A stretch of 64,000 nucleotides of DNA from Prevotella vespertina (lineage in GTDB: Bacteria > Bacteroidota > Bacteroidia > Bacteroidales > Bacteroidaceae): the NCBI RefSeq assembly GCF_009728485.1, contig NZ_VVIQ01000011.1, forward strand, positions 26,399 to 90,398, in the 5' to 3' direction. Shown here one piece after another: positions 37,287 to 46,942 of this stretch (the stretch's first letter is position 1; each line of letters opens with the position of its first letter). The notes under the pieces are model-generated. The model saw nothing but the letters and a program-made list of their open reading frames with translations. It ran no database searches and was not told the DNA's origin. Made by a program: the position numbers and the translations under genes.

Positions 37287-38599
37287 AGTTAAGATATTTA
37301 TCGGCATTGGTTCTTTGCGTTGTATTGAGCCTACAGGTTCATGCGCAAGTATATCTTGATAGTACAGAGATAGCCAATATCCTGCATCCTAAGGCAGTGA
37401 TTGCTCAACCCAAGACGGACGATATTGGGGAAGATGAAGACGAAGATACAGATAGCATTATACCGGCTTTCTCCACTGATAGCCACCTCTCTTGGAAGGA
37501 GAATATCACGAATCGTTTGGATGGTATCATGCGTAGTCCACTCCTTGAAACGGTGCAGGCTTCGGTCATGGTATGGGACTTAACCGATGATGTTCCCGTC
37601 TATCAATTCCGTGAGAAACTCCATCTTCGCCCAGCCTCTACGATGAAGTGCGTCACAGCTATTGCTGCTTTGGATAAGTTAGGAGCTGATTATGATTTCA
37701 AGACACGTGTTTACTATACAGGAACAATCAATGACTCTACACAGGTTCTACACGGTGATCTCTATTGCTTGGGAGGCATGGATCCTATGTTGTCATCCAG
37801 TGATCTGTCGGCGATAGCAGACTCTATTCGACAGTTGGGGATCACTCGCATTGAGGGAAATGTTTATGCTGATCTGTCGTTCAAAGATAAAGACAGACTT
37901 GGAGAAGGGTGGTGTTGGGATGATAAGAATCCTATTCTTACGCCCTTATTGGTCAATCGGAAGGATGATTTTGTGGACACTCTTCTTCGCAAACTACGCA
38001 ATGTTGGAGTATCAGTCGATGGTATTACCGATGAACGACAAGTTCCCTCTAAAGCGTCATTGATCGTTACCTATACTCATTCTATACGTGAGGTCTTACA
38101 CAGAATGTTAAAGGTCAGCGATAATCTCTATGCAGAGTCTATGTTCTACCAGTTGGCTGCGAGCGGTGGAGTTCGTTGGTGTTCTGCTAAGCAAGGGAGA
38201 AACTATGAGAATGCACTCTTCAGTCGTCTCGGATTGAATCCACGTGATTATAATGTGGCAGATGGCTCTGGTTTATCTCTTTATAATTATGTAAGTGCAG
38301 AGTTAGAGATCCAACTCTTGCGTCATGCTTATCGCAATCAAGAGGTTTATAATGCGCTCTATGAAGCCTTACCAATCGCTGGTGTTGATGGCACACTGCG
38401 TAAACGTATGCGGGGAACAAGTGCTCAAAACAACGTGAGAGCCAAGACTGGTACAGTGCGAGGAGTTAGTTCCTTAGCCGGTTATCTCACTGCTTCAAAC
38501 GGGCATTTGATATGTTTCTCTATTATTAATAATGGTGGAATGACCCATTCACCAATGCGTCGTTTCCAAAACAAGATATGTGTGGCATTGTGCCAATAA
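37283..38599 (+). CDS. dacB: D-Ala-D-Ala carboxypeptidase/endopeptidase, PBP4 type
   Basis: Protein of 438 residues, family S13, with a signal peptide ending at VHAQ. Active-site motifs are SxxK as STMK (Ser119, Lys122), SxN as SDN, and KTG near the C-terminus. A long acidic stretch (DIGEDEDEDTDS, about residue 47-58) precedes the domain. The enzyme trims peptidoglycan stem peptides and cross-links in the periplasm. It overlaps the PH-like gene and is followed 12 bases later by an MscS-family gene, forming one envelope operon. Confidence 0.9.
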   Translation: MKLRYLSALVLCVVLSLQVHAQVYLDSTEIANILHPKAVIAQPKTDDIGEDEDEDTDSIIPAFSTDSHLSWKENITNRLDGIMRSPLLETVQASVMVWDLTDDVPVYQFREKLHLRPASTMKCVTAIAALDKLGADYDFKTRVYYTGTINDSTQVLHGDLYCLGGMDPMLSSSDLSAIADSIRQLGITRIEGNVYADLSFKDKDRLGEGWCWDDKNPILTPLLVNRKDDFVDTLLRKLRNVGVSVDGITDERQVPSKASLIVTYTHSIREVLHRMLKVSDNLYAESMFYQLAASGGVRWCSAKQGRNYENALFSRLGLNPRDYNVADGSGLSLYNYVSAELEIQLLRHAYRNQEVYNALYEALPIAGVDGTLRKRMRGTSAQNNVRAKTGTVRGVSSLAGYLTASNGHLICFSIINNGGMTHSPMRRFQNKICVALCQ

Positions 38600-38611
38600 C
38601 CCTTCATTTAA

Positions 38612-39829
38612 ATGCAAATAACTATGTTACCGAAACTTCCTCATCACTTCTTAAATGACGTACTAGAGCAGATTCGCATCTTTGTAGAGAATGTTATCCT
38701 ATCGTTGGGAGTGCATGGTCATGCCGTCCCTGTACTGCGTCATGTGTTGTTAACAGTGGTAGCTCTATTGCTGGCACTCGTTGCTGAGCTTATTTGTAGG
38801 TATGTCTTTGTACCTTTAATACTGAAGATTGTAAAGCGAACAGAGGCTAAGTGGGATGATGTAATATTTGATTATAAGGTCTTGAAAGTGGCCTGTCGCA
38901 TTGTTCCAGCACTCGTTATCTGGAAGTTAATGCCGCTTGTTTTCTATCAAATACCTGTTGTTCAAGAGGCTTTGGCACGTCTGACAGCGGTCTATCTCAC
39001 CATTGCTACAACCCAACTCGCTGTTGGTATCATTAATAGATTGCGTTATTTGAATACGAAACCAGGTAATTCTACGAGTCAATACCTCAAGTCTTTCTGT
39101 GGAGTATTGAAGATATTGACCATCTTTATAGCTGCTATTGTGGTTGTGGGAATACTCATTAATCGCAGTCCTATGAACCTTCTTGCTGGTTTGGGAGCCA
39201 CATCTGCTATCTTGATGTTAGTATTTAAGGACACAATTGATGGTCTTGTCGCTGGAGTTAGGCTCACCAGCAACGAGATGATACACATTGGAGACTGGAT
39301 AACATTGACAGATGGGAGTATAGATGGTACTGTTCAAGACATCACCCTTACCACGGTTAAGGTGAAGCAAGGCGATAACTCTATTGCAACTGTATCTCCG
39401 CAGACACTCGTCAATGGCACTTTCCTCAACTGGAAAGATATGTTAGAGGGGGGAGGACGCCGTGTGAAGAAGGTCGTCTACTTTGATGTTCGCAGTATAA
39501 GAATTGCTGATGATGATCTCAAGAAGAACCTTCTTGCAAAGGGATATGTCAAGGAGGAGGATCTGAAGGGGGATGTAATTAACATCGGACTCTTCCGTCA
39601 TTACATGGAACATTATCTATCCAAACGAGAAGATGTAAACCCTAAGATGACTTTACTCTTGCGTCAATTAGATGCGACACAGGCGGGAGTTCCTATCGAG
39701 TTTTACTTCTTCTTATCTAATAAAGATTGGATTCCTTATGAGCATTCAACGTCAGATATTCTCGAACACGTTTATGCCTATGCGCATGAGTTTGGCTTAA
39801 AGATCTATGAACAGAACCCTGTTCAATAA
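38612..39829 (+). CDS. MscS-family mechanosensitive channel (YbdG-like)
   Basis: Protein of 405 residues with about five membrane helices in the N-terminal 190 residues, followed by the MscS pore and beta domain: LLAGLGATSAILMLVFKDT, then RLTSNEMIHIGDWI. Length and motifs resemble YbdG-type miniature conductance channels, which respond to osmotic stress. ATG 38624 is an alternative start. It closes the envelope operon and is followed by a terminator hairpin. Confidence 0.88.
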   Translation: MQITMLPKLPHHFLNDVLEQIRIFVENVILSLGVHGHAVPVLRHVLLTVVALLLALVAELICRYVFVPLILKIVKRTEAKWDDVIFDYKVLKVACRIVPALVIWKLMPLVFYQIPVVQEALARLTAVYLTIATTQLAVGIINRLRYLNTKPGNSTSQYLKSFCGVLKILTIFIAAIVVVGILINRSPMNLLAGLGATSAILMLVFKDTIDGLVAGVRLTSNEMIHIGDWITLTDGSIDGTVQDITLTTVKVKQGDNSIATVSPQTLVNGTFLNWKDMLEGGGRRVKKVVYFDVRSIRIADDDLKKNLLAKGYVKEEDLKGDVINIGLFRHYMEHYLSKREDVNPKMTLLLRQLDATQAGVPIEFYFFLSNKDWIPYEHSTSDILEHVYAYAHEFGLKIYEQNPVQ

Positions 39830-39913
39830 TGGAGAGGGCTTCTAACAGGTAACTTCCGAAAGTCCTTCTAAAGGTGGATATACACCTACTTGAGTTACTG
39901 GAAGTATAAGATA

Positions 39914-39945
39914 AGGAACAGACAAATGCGTCTGTTCCTATTTTG
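39914..39945. terminator. Terminator between the MscS and esterase genes
   Basis: 10-bp stem AGGAACAGAC / GTCTGTTCCT with a 6-nt loop, followed on the plus strand by ATTTTG. The convergent esterase gene ends 11 bases on. Confidence 0.8.
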
Positions 39946-39955
39946 TTTGTAGTGT

Positions 39956-41362
39956 TTAATAACTCACCTCTACGGCTGTTGGGAACACACGATAGGGGTC
40001 GTAATATTCCACACAACTATTTATCATGTCTTTTAGATTAGCCTTTACAACACCTTGAAAAGCCTTCTTTCCGTTGATGATTACTGTCACCTCTTTGTTA
40101 AGATTTACCAGTTTATCATTGAGATAGACACGTAGTTTCCCTCCTTGAGCCGTTGAGTAAGAACGATTAAACTTCATTTCTATGCCCCATTGTGGCTCTT
40201 TCTCGGTTGTTGTATAGCGTACATCTTGTATGCTAAGGGTAATCACGTTCCCTTGAATAGACATATCATAATAGGTGCGAAGGGCTGATGGACGCTTCAA
40301 AACCTGTAAGTTGTAAAAGCCTGAACGATGCCTTCCATCCATCTCAAAGTCCTCCCATAGCACCGTCTTAGGGTATGGATTCCTAACGAATTGTCGCAAC
40401 CATGGTGTGGTGAGTCTATAGTCTATGTGGTGTTGCATACCGGGTAGGAGCTGTACACGATGGCGGAAGATAGGCTGTTGGTCAGCAGAGAGTGGACGAG
40501 AGAGTTGCGCTGAATCGAAGGCAACCTGCGTGTAATGGGTTAAGATGTTACGATAGAATCCAGTGTCATCAGCACCTGTTAAGAATGAAAACCCTATATT
40601 GGCACAATTCTCAACTGGCGCATTCTTCAATGGTTCTCCACCAGCCATTGGACCTGCAGCAGCCCAATAGTCGGCATAAAAAGAGGCTAGTCGCTGACTT
40701 CCGTAACCTCCTTCTGATATGCCAAAGACATATAGTCGGTTCGCATCGACAGCCCCTTCTGCGAGCGACTGGCGGATGAGTTTCTCCCAAGCAAACTGCT
40801 TGGCAAGTTGCCACCAACGATAGTATTTGCCCTCATTGGGTATCTGTGGGATGAAATAAGACGATGGCGAATCATTGAACGACTTGGCAAGTAAGATACC
40901 ATTCTGCCATTCCTGCGCCTTCGGTCCAGAGCCATGTAGATAGAGAAAGAGCGGTAGCGGCTTATCACTTGTGCCTTTCGTTCCATAGTAATAAGGCATT
41001 TTTGCGTTAGACTCTAAGCCTTGTGGCAAGTCCCATGATGCCTGATTGGCATTTTGTAAAGGCTCTGCAGGAATGATTTTCTGCTCTTTCAGTGCCCGAT
41101 TAGCTGCTTGCCAAGCCTTCCAAACCATCTCTTGATAGTGAGGAATATCCTTGTTTTTGATGCTTTGTTGTAGGTGGGTTACACAGGTAGGGGCATTGGT
41201 GAAAGCCTTTCGATCAGCCACTTCCGTGGTCAGTTGGGTGTTTAATGCTTGCAAGAAATAACTCTCCACGTCCTTTTCTAAGTTCGTTGATTGTGCATGC
41301 GCACCGACAGATAAGGTGAGAGCTAAGGTGATTGTGGATGCGAAACGATTGAATGGTATCAT
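39956..41362 (-). CDS. Secreted alpha/beta-hydrolase
   Basis: Protein of 468 residues with a signal peptide ending at AHAQ. Motifs include the oxyanion HGSG, nucleophile elbow GISEGGYG, a likely Asp in LTGADDTGF and His in GMQHHID. The C-terminal 120 residues form a beta-rich accessory domain. It resembles polyester- and phospholipase-type exported esterases of Prevotella. It stands alone, convergent with the MscS gene and divergent from the TonB-type barrel. Confidence 0.75.
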   Translation of the reverse strand: MIPFNRFASTITLALTLSVGAHAQSTNLEKDVESYFLQALNTQLTTEVADRKAFTNAPTCVTHLQQSIKNKDIPHYQEMVWKAWQAANRALKEQKIIPAEPLQNANQASWDLPQGLESNAKMPYYYGTKGTSDKPLPLFLYLHGSGPKAQEWQNGILLAKSFNDSPSSYFIPQIPNEGKYYRWWQLAKQFAWEKLIRQSLAEGAVDANRLYVFGISEGGYGSQRLASFYADYWAAAGPMAGGEPLKNAPVENCANIGFSFLTGADDTGFYRNILTHYTQVAFDSAQLSRPLSADQQPIFRHRVQLLPGMQHHIDYRLTTPWLRQFVRNPYPKTVLWEDFEMDGRHRSGFYNLQVLKRPSALRTYYDMSIQGNVITLSIQDVRYTTTEKEPQWGIEMKFNRSYSTAQGGKLRVYLNDKLVNLNKEVTVIINGKKAFQGVVKANLKDMINSCVEYYDPYRVFPTAVEVSY

Positions 41363-41411
41363 AGTTAATAACGTTGTTTGTTCAGATTAATAAGTATTGT
41401 TTTGATGGCAA

Positions 41412-41419
41412 CAAATATA
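41412..41419 (-). promoter_or_regulatory. -7 box of the secreted esterase
   Basis: Minus-strand TATATTTG (CAAATATA on plus), 50 bases upstream of the ATG at 41362. Confidence 0.5.
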
Positions 41420-41514
41420 CACATTAAATCTTATATAGCGTGTTTCTCCGTGTAGTTTTTTGTTTTGTGCAGTGTAGCGAGGCTGTGCTTCGTTAGCAAC
41501 GGATAGGAGACTGT

Positions 41515-41602
41515 AAAGAAGGAGAGGCTTTCTTCAATATGAAGAAGGCGTTTCCTTGATGTGAAGAAGGCGTCTCTTTCAATGCAAGAGAGGCTTTCTT
41601 TG
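41515..41602. repeat. 22-bp periodic array, GCC family, copy 4
   Basis: GC cores at about 41527, 41548, 41570 and 41593 (21, 22 and 23 bp apart) in units such as GAGAGGCTTTCTT and GAAGAAGGCGTCTC. The array lies between two divergent promoters. Confidence 0.7.
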
Positions 41603-41642
41603 ATTGCTGATATAAGTTTTGTCTTATTTAACGGAAGCCTAC

Positions 41643-41672
41643 TTGTAATATAAAAGATTTGTCCTATCTTTG
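41643..41672 (+). promoter_or_regulatory. Promoter of the TonB-receptor-like gene
   Basis: -33 TTG (41643-41645) and -7 TATCTTTG (41665-41672), spaced by 19 nt. The leader is about 90 nt. Confidence 0.75.
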
Positions 41673-41769
41673 CAATCAAGTTATGTGTCTATGCCAATAA
41701 TAGGTTTATACCTATGGGATAGATATTCGATAAATCCTTAACAAACGTCTAATAATCAACCTAAAGTTT

Positions 41770-44556
41770 ATGACTAAGAATCGAGTTCGAAGCTTATTTT
41801 TTATGATTTGTGCGCTGTTTATATGCTTATCAGCCCATGCACAGAAGTATCGTTATCAAGTGAATGGATTGGTGCAAGACGCTATTACGGGAGAAGGAAT
41901 GCCTGTGAAGTTATACTTGATGACAGCGGATAGCATTGTGATAGATTCTGTTTCGACCGAAGCAGAGCAAGATCCAGAGAGTGGCAAAGCTATTTATACG
42001 GGCGAATATTCCTTTCCTGGTGTTATAGAAAAGGGTCATTACATTGTTCATGCAGTGTCAGAAGGGTATCAAGATGCCTACATGAATTGCGAACTGAAGA
42101 GTAAACGCGAGTTCTATATACCTGTGAGAACCATCTATATGTATAAGGTGCACAAGCTAAAAGAGGTCACGGTGAAGGCGACAAAGCTGAAGATGGTTAT
42201 CAAGAAAGATACTATCGTCTATAATGCCGATGCGTTTAATCTGCCTGAAGGGAGCATGCTGGAGACCTTAGTGGCACGCTTGCCGGGGGCGAAACTGACG
42301 AAGGATGGACAGATATATGTCAATGGTAAGTATGTAGAGAGCCTATTGGTCAATGGCAATAACTTCTTCTCTGGTAACCCAATGATGGCTTTGGAGAACC
42401 TGCCAGCCTACACGGTAAGTAAGATAAAGGTGTTCAATAAGGCTGGACAGAAGTCGCAGATGATGGGACAAGACATGGGCGACAAGGTATATACGATGGA
42501 TGTACGACTGAAGAAGGAGTATGCTACGGGCTACATGGGCAACTTTGAGGCTGGAGCAGGTACTCAACATCGTTATATGACACGTGCTTTTCTCATGAAG
42601 TTCTCCGATAAGGAGCGTATCGGGACATACTTTAATATGAACAACCTAAACGATAATCAGCGGGCAAGACTTGATGGGGAATGGTCGCCGCAGGATGTTT
42701 CTGACGGACTAACAACGACGAAGACGGCAGGACTCTCTTATATGCGCCCCTTGAGTACGCCCATCTCTTGGTTCCAAAGTGATGTCACTTGGGAGCATAC
42801 GAACGATAATTTAGTAACGAAGACGAACACACAAACCTTCTTACCTGATGGTGACTCCTATCGCAAGGCGGTATCGAATATGAGGAATAGTAGTACGTCG
42901 TGGCAAACAACCAACCTGTTAATATTGCAGGAAGATGCCTATTATGTGACATCGAATCTGGCTGCATCTTATAAGAAGAAGACGGGTTGGGGATTGGATA
43001 ACCAGCGTGACTCGGTACATAATTCATTGTTGAGCCGACTGATGGAAAGCCAGAGTAACGATGTAAAGCACTATGGTTTCACATTCGATAATAGTGTGGG
43101 ATGGAAGGTGTTAATGAGTGATATGTTCGGAGTAACAGGTCAGGTGTATTACACTAGAGACCTGAATCGCTCATTATTATCGTCCGACTTGCAATACCCA
43201 ACGGCTGCCTTACCTGCAGATAAGCGTGTGCGCTATCTCAATACACCGAATCAAAACCTCAAGCTAACGGCTGGCTTGCACTATATATGGAACTATCGTG
43301 ACCGCAGCGTGATACCTGAATACAAGTACATCTATAACTTTAACAAGACAAATAACCTCCTTTACCGACTCGATCGGATAGGTGCTGGACCTTACTCACT
43401 CGATAATCTCCCACCATCAACAGCCTTGATGATAGCGGGCGCATTGGATGGTAACAACACTTATGAGTATCGGGAGCGTCGACATGAGCACCTCTTCAAT
43501 CTGTCTTATTCGTCATTAAAGAGCCTACTCTTCGGTGCCGAGTTCCGTGTGGGAGTACCCGTTCGCCTCTTGCATGCCAGTCTGAACTATGAACGAATGG
43601 GGATGCAGCACATCAGTCGACAGCGGACATTTTTCGAACCTATGCTCTCTTTGGAGAAACAAGGTCAATGGTCAGTGCGCATGGGGATGAGTTCGGACTT
43701 CCCCGAGATGACGCTTCTTACCACTTACCGAGACGACAGCAATCCGCTATATGTGCGTGAGGGCAATAGTAAGTTGCGTGATATTCATAAGTACTATGTG
43801 ACGGGTAATGTGACATTCCGTGGTCAGCACCAACAGAGTATCAGCCTAAGTGCAAGCTATAATCAGACGGATAACGCTGTTGCATATGGTCTGCAATATG
43901 ATAAAACGACCTCCGTGTCGCACATCCTACCCGTTAGCGTGAATGGTAACTGGCATATTAATGGTAGTTTCAACTTCACACGTGCATTGGATAAGAACAA
44001 TCGGTTGACGATTGATAACAACTTTGCAGCAGAATATAGGCACTCGGTGGATATGGCACAGACGCTGGGTAGCACAGGAAACGAGCGTAGCATAGTGGGG
44101 AATGTGATACTCGATAACACATTGAAGTTGAATTATCGAGCTAATGACAATGCAGAGGTTGCTTTGCACGGAAGCGTGAAGTATTACTCAATCACTAGCA
44201 AGCGCACAGGCTTCGAGGCTATTCATGCAGGCGACTATAACGTGGGACTGAATACGACCTTGGCACTTCCTTGGCATTTCCAGTTGGTCACTGACATAAC
44301 AGTCTTTATGCGTCGAGGCTATCAGCAAGCAGAGATGAACACGTCAGATTGGCTCTGGAACGCACAACTCACACGTTCCTTCTTCAACAATCATTTGTTG
44401 GCTAAGTTGCAGGCGTTCGATATTCTTCATCAGTTGAGGAGTACAAGCTATGCCGTTAATGAGCAAGGGCGCATGGAGACTTGGCACAACAGTATTCCCC
44501 GATATGTGATGTTCTCGCTCGCATGGAAGTTCAATGTCAATCCGAAGAAGAAGTAA
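41770..44556 (+). CDS. TonB-receptor-like outer-membrane barrel protein
   Basis: Protein of 928 residues with a signal peptide ending at AHAQ. An N-terminal carboxypeptidase-regulatory-like domain (QVNGLVQDAITGEGMPV) is followed by a plug-like domain with DTIVYNADAFNLPEGSML and LVARLPGAKLTKDGQI. The remaining 600 residues form the barrel. Such proteins, in the OMP_b-brl_3 group, are related to TonB-dependent receptors but carry no typical TonB box or SusD partner here. The substrate cannot be told. Confidence 0.85.
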   Translation: MTKNRVRSLFFMICALFICLSAHAQKYRYQVNGLVQDAITGEGMPVKLYLMTADSIVIDSVSTEAEQDPESGKAIYTGEYSFPGVIEKGHYIVHAVSEGYQDAYMNCELKSKREFYIPVRTIYMYKVHKLKEVTVKATKLKMVIKKDTIVYNADAFNLPEGSMLETLVARLPGAKLTKDGQIYVNGKYVESLLVNGNNFFSGNPMMALENLPAYTVSKIKVFNKAGQKSQMMGQDMGDKVYTMDVRLKKEYATGYMGNFEAGAGTQHRYMTRAFLMKFSDKERIGTYFNMNNLNDNQRARLDGEWSPQDVSDGLTTTKTAGLSYMRPLSTPISWFQSDVTWEHTNDNLVTKTNTQTFLPDGDSYRKAVSNMRNSSTSWQTTNLLILQEDAYYVTSNLAASYKKKTGWGLDNQRDSVHNSLLSRLMESQSNDVKHYGFTFDNSVGWKVLMSDMFGVTGQVYYTRDLNRSLLSSDLQYPTAALPADKRVRYLNTPNQNLKLTAGLHYIWNYRDRSVIPEYKYIYNFNKTNNLLYRLDRIGAGPYSLDNLPPSTALMIAGALDGNNTYEYRERRHEHLFNLSYSSLKSLLFGAEFRVGVPVRLLHASLNYERMGMQHISRQRTFFEPMLSLEKQGQWSVRMGMSSDFPEMTLLTTYRDDSNPLYVREGNSKLRDIHKYYVTGNVTFRGQHQQSISLSASYNQTDNAVAYGLQYDKTTSVSHILPVSVNGNWHINGSFNFTRALDKNNRLTIDNNFAAEYRHSVDMAQTLGSTGNERSIVGNVILDNTLKLNYRANDNAEVALHGSVKYYSITSKRTGFEAIHAGDYNVGLNTTLALPWHFQLVTDITVFMRRGYQQAEMNTSDWLWNAQLTRSFFNNHLLAKLQAFDILHQLRSTSYAVNEQGRMETWHNSIPRYVMFSLAWKFNVNPKKK

Positions 44557-44570
44557 TCATGCTCTCGCTT

Positions 44571-44672
44571 ACTATCTAATCACGTGTCCTCTTACCATCT
44601 AATTACGTGCTATCTACCATCTAATTGCATGCTATCTACCATCTAATCGCGTGCTATCTACCATCTAACAAA
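44571..44672. repeat. 22-bp periodic array, CCATCTAAT family
   Basis: ATCTAA starts at 44574, 44597, 44619, 44641 and 44663 (23, 22, 22, 22 bp apart). Units read CTATCTACCATCTAAT plus a variable 6-bp linker. No palindrome is obvious except in the linker (GCATGC). The array starts 15 bases after the barrel gene. Confidence 0.8.
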
Positions 44673-44674
44673 GA

Positions 44675-44704
44675 AAGGTCAGGCTATGTTTTTAGCCTGA
44701 CCTT
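44675..44704. terminator. Terminator after the barrel gene
   Basis: Perfect 12-bp stem AAGGTCAGGCTA / TAGCCTGACCTT with a T-rich 6-nt loop. It can serve both the barrel gene and the convergent small gene. Confidence 0.85.
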
Positions 44705-44730
44705 ATTGTTTGTTGGAACGTTACAGATGC

Positions 44731-45108
44731 CTATTCAGGCTGCATGATACCATTCACGCCTATACTTAGCACGCCCTTCACGCCTTTGAAGTAGGCTATG
44801 GCTTTGTTCATATCCCATCCTTCACGCACCTTAATCGCTACTCCGTTAGATTCCTTGTATTTGTAGAGTATCGTACATGCGCTCGTCTTGATCGCCTTCA
44901 TCAGTGGTTTGCTGCCCTTTTTCTTATCGAAGAAAATAACCAACGTGTAGCTTGCCAGTGCAGGAGCAGATCTTACTCGCGATGTCGAATCAGCCTCTCC
45001 CTCACCATTCATAATCCGTTCCTTGATAGGGCATTGCGCCATTGCTGCGGTTGATTGAACCAACAGGAAGCCCATCAATAATAGGCTTGCTTGCATGTAT
45101 CTCTTCAT
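44731..45108 (-). CDS. Small secreted protein, possibly I9-like
   Basis: Protein of 125 residues with a signal peptide ending at AMAQ. The mature part of about 100 residues has TLVIFFDKKKG, a middle ACTILYKYKESNGVAIKV, and a final MNKAIAYFKGVKGVLSIGVNG. The order of beta strand, helix, beta, beta, helix, beta is that of the inhibitor I9 or subtilisin-propeptide fold. This could act as a small protease inhibitor or chaperone. The assignment is tentative. Confidence 0.65.
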   Translation of the reverse strand: MKRYMQASLLLMGFLLVQSTAAMAQCPIKERIMNGEGEADSTSRVRSAPALASYTLVIFFDKKKGSKPLMKAIKTSACTILYKYKESNGVAIKVREGWDMNKAIAYFKGVKGVLSIGVNGIMQPE

Positions 45109-45133
45109 ATTCTTTCCTTTTAATTATGTGCTG

Positions 45134-45141
45134 CAAAGATA
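45134..45141 (-). promoter_or_regulatory. -7 box of the small secreted protein gene
   Basis: Minus-strand TATCTTTG, 26 bases upstream of the ATG at 45108. Confidence 0.6.
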
Positions 45142-45375
45142 GAGATAATTTCGCATATCACCATAAAGGTGTATGTTTTATTTCGCTCTTGAGGTTGTTA
45201 TAGACTATTGGTTCTAATAACTTCTTTTGAGGGAAGAGCTGTGAAAGGCGGTTCAAAACAGCTAATGAAGGCAACCTAATAGACAATTTTGTTAGAAGAA
45301 AAGCAACTAATCTGTTGTTATGGATTCCTATTAATGAGAGTTCTTATATATGTTTTTAAATGAGGTAGATAATGT

Positions 45376-45485
45376 TATTCAACTAATTTGACAGCACTAT
45401 CTAGTTAATTGGACGACTTCATCCAACTAATTGGACGAATGCATCCAACTAATTGGATGACACCATCCAGCTAATTGGATGTAGC
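45376..45485. repeat. 22-bp periodic array, CCAACTAATTGG family
   Basis: TAATT starts at 45384, 45406, 45428, 45450 and 45472, each exactly 22 bp apart. The core CCAACTAATTGG is a 12-bp near-palindrome and the linkers vary. This is the most regular array in the window. It lies 19 bases past the 3' end of the PAP2 gene. Confidence 0.85.
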
Positions 45486-45503
45486 TGTTTTATAGTGTAA
45501 ACC

Positions 45504-46808
45504 TTAGAATCTCATGGCTGCTTTGGTACCAATAGTCAGTGTGTGAATGTACTCTTTGTTCTTTATGCTGTATGGTGGCTGTATATTGTGATCGGCAAAT
45601 AAGCCAAAGGCGAAATGCTTTCTTATATGATAGTTAATACCTAAACCTGTTCCAATGCCCCATCCAGTATTTTTCGGAATATTTATATTATTGATTATTG
45701 TATTGTAATAATAGGTAAACGTTGCTAGCAGCTTTGTATCAAGCGTCCATCTAAGCGTTAGTGGAAGCGAGAAATAAGGTCCAATGCTGAAGTTATCGAA
45801 GTTGAACGTGTTGTCTTGTGTTTCAGTGTCGTTAATGATAAGCTGTATGTTTGAGAAAGTTGAACGCCCACCAATACCTATATACTGATTGAAGAAGTAA
45901 GCTCCTTCAACACCAAGGACGGTTCCCACTGATGTTTGAATGGTTGTGTTATTATTGATATCAAACTTACTTAGAGGGATATTAAAGCCCATATAGAGGT
46001 TGAAGAATGAAGGGTTGCTACGTTCTAGTTGTTCCTCCTCTTGTAACTTTTGGAAGTTTAATCCCCTACCTCTCATGAAAGCATCAGTTATCCAATATCC
46101 GAACTCTGTTGACAGAATACCAAAGCCTGCTCCAACCATGACATCACTGAGCCAATGCTTGTTATTCGCCATACGCATTAGTCCTGTTGCAGTTGCTATG
46201 GTATATGCCCCAACACTTACCCATGGAGAGATGTGCCCATACTCCTTGGATAGCATAGTGGCAGTCATAAAGGCGGTCGCAGTATGTCCTGAGGGAAAGC
46301 TCTGTTTATTGCTTCCATCAGGTCGGGTTACATTGGTTGTATATTTGAGTCCTTGTACCACCCCTGTCATCAAAGTAATGGTGATGGCATCGCTCATAAT
46401 CATCCTTCCCCATGAGGACCTGCTTGGCACTCCTGCTGCCTTCAAGCCGAGCATGACAGCCGCTGGTGCTATCTGTGTGTAATTGTCGAGTTTATAGTCG
46501 AACTTAGGCATGAAGTCATTCCTTAGTACTCGGAACTTATCGTCGAAATGTTTTTCGAGTAACCCCATAGCTATCATTGGGACGCCTAGATAGGTAGCTT
46601 GAAACCAGCGTCGTTGTCTGAAGTTATCCATCTTTGTCTGAAGCGATGGTTGGATAATTGTATTTTGTTCGGTTTGTAAGCTATCGTTGCTGATAACAGA
46701 TAGTGTGTCTGCTGTTTCGGAATACCCACACATTGAAACAAAGAAAAGAAGATATAACAGTAGAACTGATTTAACTCTATTTGTTGGGTGTTTGGATAGT
46801 TCTTTCAT
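45504..46808 (-). CDS. PAP2-family phosphatase with outer-membrane barrel
   Basis: Protein of 434 residues with a signal peptide. The PAP2 core shows KYTTNVTRPDG (motif 1), FPSGHTATAF (motif 2, catalytic His) and NNKHWLSDVMVG (motif 3). The C-terminal about 170 residues are strand-rich and end in MRF, as in an outer-membrane barrel. The fusion of a phosphatidate or lipid-A-type phosphatase with a barrel is known in Bacteroidota. It may dephosphorylate lipids or undecaprenyl diphosphate; the substrate is not certain. Confidence 0.85.
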   Translation of the reverse strand: MKELSKHPTNRVKSVLLLYLLFFVSMCGYSETADTLSVISNDSLQTEQNTIIQPSLQTKMDNFRQRRWFQATYLGVPMIAMGLLEKHFDDKFRVLRNDFMPKFDYKLDNYTQIAPAAVMLGLKAAGVPSRSSWGRMIMSDAITITLMTGVVQGLKYTTNVTRPDGSNKQSFPSGHTATAFMTATMLSKEYGHISPWVSVGAYTIATATGLMRMANNKHWLSDVMVGAGFGILSTEFGYWITDAFMRGRGLNFQKLQEEEQLERSNPSFFNLYMGFNIPLSKFDINNNTTIQTSVGTVLGVEGAYFFNQYIGIGGRSTFSNIQLIINDTETQDNTFNFDNFSIGPYFSLPLTLRWTLDTKLLATFTYYYNTIINNINIPKNTGWGIGTGLGINYHIRKHFAFGLFADHNIQPPYSIKNKEYIHTLTIGTKAAMRF

Positions 46809-46880
46809 TATCTTGGAGCTTGTTTGCTGGCAATGTTATTATGCTGTTATAGAAATTAATTAGTTATATAATAAAGATAA

Positions 46881-46916
46881 GGAGGATGTGTCGAAAATGT
46901 AATGACACATCCTCCC
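46881..46916 (-). terminator. Terminator of the etfBA-acd operon
   Basis: Perfect 11-bp stem GGAGGATGTGT / ACACATCCTCC with a 13-nt loop, 26 bases beyond the dehydrogenase stop. Confidence 0.85.
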
Positions 46917-46942
46917 GTTAGACGTTTCTTGTGTGTTAATCG

